Below, piece by piece: positions 62,138 through 64,000 of a stretch of 64,000 bases of DNA. The DNA comes from Candidatus Binatia bacterium (lineage in GTDB: Bacteria > Desulfobacterota > Binatia > UBA12015), in contig JAQWRY010000047.1 in assembly GCA_029243485.1 (NCBI GenBank), positions 62,001 to 126,000 on the forward strand, written 5' to 3'. Under the pieces are notes generated by a model. The model worked only from the letters and a program-made list of their open reading frames with translations. It was not told the DNA's origin and did not search any database. A program made the translations under genes and the position numbers. Position 1 is the stretch's first letter. Each line of letters opens with the position of its first letter.

Positions 62138-63285
62138 ACGCGCTCCAGCGGATCGTACAGCTTGCGGTACTCTTCGAGAGCGAAGCGGTCGGTCATGCCG
62201 GCGACGTAGTCGGCAATCACGCGCGGCGGATCACTGCCATTCGCGATCTGCTCGTAGACATGTTCGGGCATCTGTCGCGGCTCCTCCAGGTAGCTCTCGA
62301 AGATTCCGGTCAGAACCGTTTTCGCTTTCACCCCCATCCGCACCACCCGTACGTGCTTGTAAAGGTTCTCCATCAAGAAGTCCTTGAGTTCGCGGATTTT
62401 CGGCGCCATGTCGTCGCTGTACCGCGCGAGTCGCGGGCGAACGTGCCGCAGATCGTCGATGGTCTGCACTTTGTGATCCATGATCCCCTGCCCCACGGTC
62501 GTGACGAGGTCGGAAACCATCGCATCGAGAACGCGACGAACCGTCTGGTAGCGCAGGATCGAGAACGGTGCGTCCGGCGAACGATCGATGGCCTTCGCAT
62601 AAGCTTCGCGCCACAACGCGACGTCTGCCATTCGATTGGCATCGAGCATCCCGCTTTGAACGCCGTCGTCGATGTCGTGGCAGTTGTACGCGATCTCGTC
62701 GGCGAAATCCGCGACCTGTGCTTCCAGCGTGGGTGCGATCTCGGGATCGAACAGTTTCACCAGCGGTCGATCGTACTCCGACGAGTGCTTGACGATCCCC
62801 TCGCGCACTTCCCAAGTGAGGTTCAGCCCGGGGAACTCGGGGTAGCGCTCCTCGAGCTGTTCGACGATCCGAAGACTCTGCGCGTTGTGCTCGAAGCCGC
62901 CGTACGGCTCCATCAGAGCATCGAGCACATGCTCCCCCGCGTGACCGAACGGCGTGTGGCCCAGGTCGTGTGCAAGAACGATGGCCTCGGCCAGATCTTC
63001 GTTCAGTCGCAGGGACTTCGCGATGGTCCGGGTGACCTGCGCCGCCTCCATCGTGTGCGTCAGACGCGTGCGGTAGTAGTCGCCTTCGTGGTTCACGAAG
63101 ACCTGCGTCTTGTATTCGAGGCGACGGAACGCAGTTGAGTGAATCACCCGATCGCGGTCGCGCTGGAACGCGGTGCGAAGGTCGTGCTCTGGCTCCGGAT
63201 GCTTGCGACCGCGGCTGTCGGCGCTCCGCATCGCCCAGGACGCCAGCCAGACGTCCTCGTGGGTCTCGAGTTCCTGGCGGTTCAC
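62134..63285 (-). CDS. dgt: dGTPase-like HD-domain nucleotidohydrolase
   Basis: A 383-residue HD-superfamily protein of the dNTP triphosphohydrolase family. The metal site is visible in RLTHTMEAAQVTRTIA (His), VLAHDLGHTPFGHAGE (His-Asp) and NCHDIDDG (Asp). FRRLEYKTQVF and the C-terminal VRVVRMGVKAKTVL are also family-like. The GTG at 63285 is chosen because it has a GGGGGGAGGG just upstream and gives the usual family length; an earlier start would add about 145 residues without homology. It is upstream in the operon with the TPR protein. Confidence 0.92.
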   Translation of the reverse strand: MNRQELETHEDVWLASWAMRSADSRGRKHPEPEHDLRTAFQRDRDRVIHSTAFRRLEYKTQVFVNHEGDYYRTRLTHTMEAAQVTRTIAKSLRLNEDLAEAIVLAHDLGHTPFGHAGEHVLDALMEPYGGFEHNAQSLRIVEQLEERYPEFPGLNLTWEVREGIVKHSSEYDRPLVKLFDPEIAPTLEAQVADFADEIAYNCHDIDDGVQSGMLDANRMADVALWREAYAKAIDRSPDAPFSILRYQTVRRVLDAMVSDLVTTVGQGIMDHKVQTIDDLRHVRPRLARYSDDMAPKIRELKDFLMENLYKHVRVVRMGVKAKTVLTGIFESYLEEPRQMPEHVYEQIANGSDPPRVIADYVAGMTDRFALEEYRKLYDPLERV

Positions 63286-63777
63286 GCCCTCCCCCCGATG
63301 GGCCCGAAATCGGCCCTCCCCGTACGCCTCAGCTTCACCACACCCCTCCTTCGGTCGGCCACGGCCCACGCCGCCCTGCCGTAGCCGCTCACGTCCTCGG
63401 CCTGAGAACATTCTGGGCGAAAACAGGGGGGGGTAGCAAGGGCGGGTTCGACAAGGCTTGGTTTCCCTGTACTTGTCAGCAAGGTGGCTGCACGCCGGCT
63501 GTGCAGACCCTCTTGTCAGCACACGGTCACGAGTGGTCGCAGTGCCTCGACGTCGTCGACCTCCCCACCCTGGATCGTGTTGAGCGCAGGGAGAACCGCT
63601 ACGCCGACAACCTTCCGCGGACGCTGAGCCGAGGCGGCTATCGGACCTGGCAGGGCGGCAAGCTCTGGGCCAGGCTCTTGTCCGAGGTCCGTTTCGATGA
63701 AGTCCTCGCAACTCGACGATCAATGGCGATATCTGCAGTTCGACGATGGCCGTGAGGAGCCTCGAACCGCGCTGATC
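63286..63777. other. 492-base region with no intact gene
   Basis: This stretch between the dGTPase-like gene and the last minus-strand gene has no complete gene. On the plus strand, codons from about 63450 to 63755 read as a sulfatase-like fragment (separate entry). A run of seven G at about 63426-63433 is notable. The upstream minus-strand promoter of the dgt-TPR operon must lie here, but no clear -10 or -35 box is seen. Confidence 0.5.
63450..63755 (+). pseudogene. possible sulfatase-like fragment
   Basis: An open frame contains GGCTPAVQTLLSAHGHEW followed by VVDLPTLDRVE and LPRTLSRGGYRTWQGGKLW. This order is like the C-x-P-x-R/LLTG, PTLDxL and LPxxLxxxGYRTxxxGKxW blocks of sulfatases. It lacks the N-terminal metal-binding strand and stops about 25 codons after the GKLW block, so it is a fragment. 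The resemblance is moderate and by eye only. The relic at 59450 is a separate piece of a different region of the same superfamily. Confidence 0.4.
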
Positions 63778-64000
63778 TCAGGGCGCCGCGGGTTCGTCCG
63801 GCTTCACGTTCTGGCGTCCGCCCGGGAGGTACCGGTCGTAGGCCATCTCGCCCGCGGGCTTGGGCTCGAGACCCAAGGCCTTCGCCTGCTTCCGAGCGCT
63901 CTCGTTGGCCGCCTCGTCGTCCACGAGGCCGCCCGAGAAGACGACGTAGAGAACCATCACCGAGAAAACGGCGAGGACCACCCAGATGGTGCGCTGAACC
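63778..64000 (-). CDS. small membrane protein, 5' end cut by window edge
   Basis: The frame is open to the window edge. The visible C-terminal 74 residues have one hydrophobic helix (IWVVLAVFSVMVLYVVFSGG) and a short charged tail (DDEAANESARKQAKALGLEP). No family is recognised. It could be a small single-pass inner-membrane protein, or the end of a longer one. The stop is at 63778. Confidence 0.55.
   Translation of the reverse strand, partial: VQRTIWVVLAVFSVMVLYVVFSGGLVDDEAANESARKQAKALGLEPKPAGEMAYDRYLPGGRQNVKPDEPAAP

Overview
The window is a densely packed, GC-rich bacterial chromosome segment (GC bias at third codon positions judged by eye, not counted) with about 60 protein-coding genes. 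No rRNA, tRNA, CRISPR array, insertion sequence or intact prophage gene is visible. The organism is Gram-negative: it has a LolA-like periplasmic protein, a lipoprotein DsbA-like protein, a type IV pilin and Lpd/LipA/LipB. A full mevalonate cluster, an FAD-oxidoreductase-SelD fusion and an EF-P with a non-lysine tip suggest a deltaproteobacterial-grade lineage (Myxococcota, Desulfobacterota or Binatota-like). That placement is an inference; no marker gene here settles it.

Layout. 1-3.5 kb: end of an ABC transporter ATPase gene, a glycosyltransferase, an acyl-CoA dehydrogenase (minus) and RNase HII. 3.5-7.8 kb: a lipoate block, PDH E2 - E3 - LipB - LipA, with no E1 gene. 8-12 kb: a GST-like protein, a BFD-type [2Fe-2S] protein, a Lon-substrate-binding-domain protein, a small membrane protein, and a sulfur-carrier block (rhodanese-E1 fusion, histidine phosphatase, MoaD/ThiS-like protein). 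12.0-12.5 kb: a non-coding stretch that reads as a structured minus-strand RNA with a strong terminator. 12.5-17.6 kb: an EF-P/cupin/membrane operon, a cold-shock-like protein, a DsbA-like lipoprotein, a ferritin-like protein and an XRE regulator. 17.9-23.2 kb: five overlapping mevalonate genes (MVD, PMK, IDI-2, class II HMGR, MVK). 23.3-31 kb: a DEAD-box helicase, the FAD-oxidoreductase-SelD fusion and an acyl-CoA operon (CoA transferase, enoyl-CoA hydratase, acyl-CoA ligase). 31-41 kb: an AI-2E-type transporter, an alpha/beta hydrolase, a rhodanese, the two subunits of a type IIA topoisomerase on the minus strand, and between them an RNA uracil methyltransferase and a secreted subtilisin. 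41-51 kb: pilin, TypA, an exported cyclophilin, a gamma-carbonic-anhydrase-like protein, GuaB-GuaA and DnaE. 51-59.4 kb: HflX, a CDP-alcohol phosphatidyltransferase, a LolA-like protein, an IMPase-like protein, a TANGO2/NRDE protein, a MoxR-VWA pair, a bifunctional-nuclease-family protein and a YfgM-like protein. 59.4-64 kb: a sulfatase relic, a terminator, a GT-C-like membrane protein, a TPR protein with a dGTPase-like HD protein, a second sulfatase-like relic and a small membrane protein cut by the window edge.

Function. Most genes are housekeeping: replication, translation, purine synthesis, isoprenoid supply and lipoylation. The parts least explained by known systems are the minus-strand intergenic RNA at 12.04-12.48 kb, the N-terminal rhodanese/E1 fusion with its phosphatase neighbour, the EF-P tip loop, and the apparently leaderless NRDE gene with back-to-back promoters.
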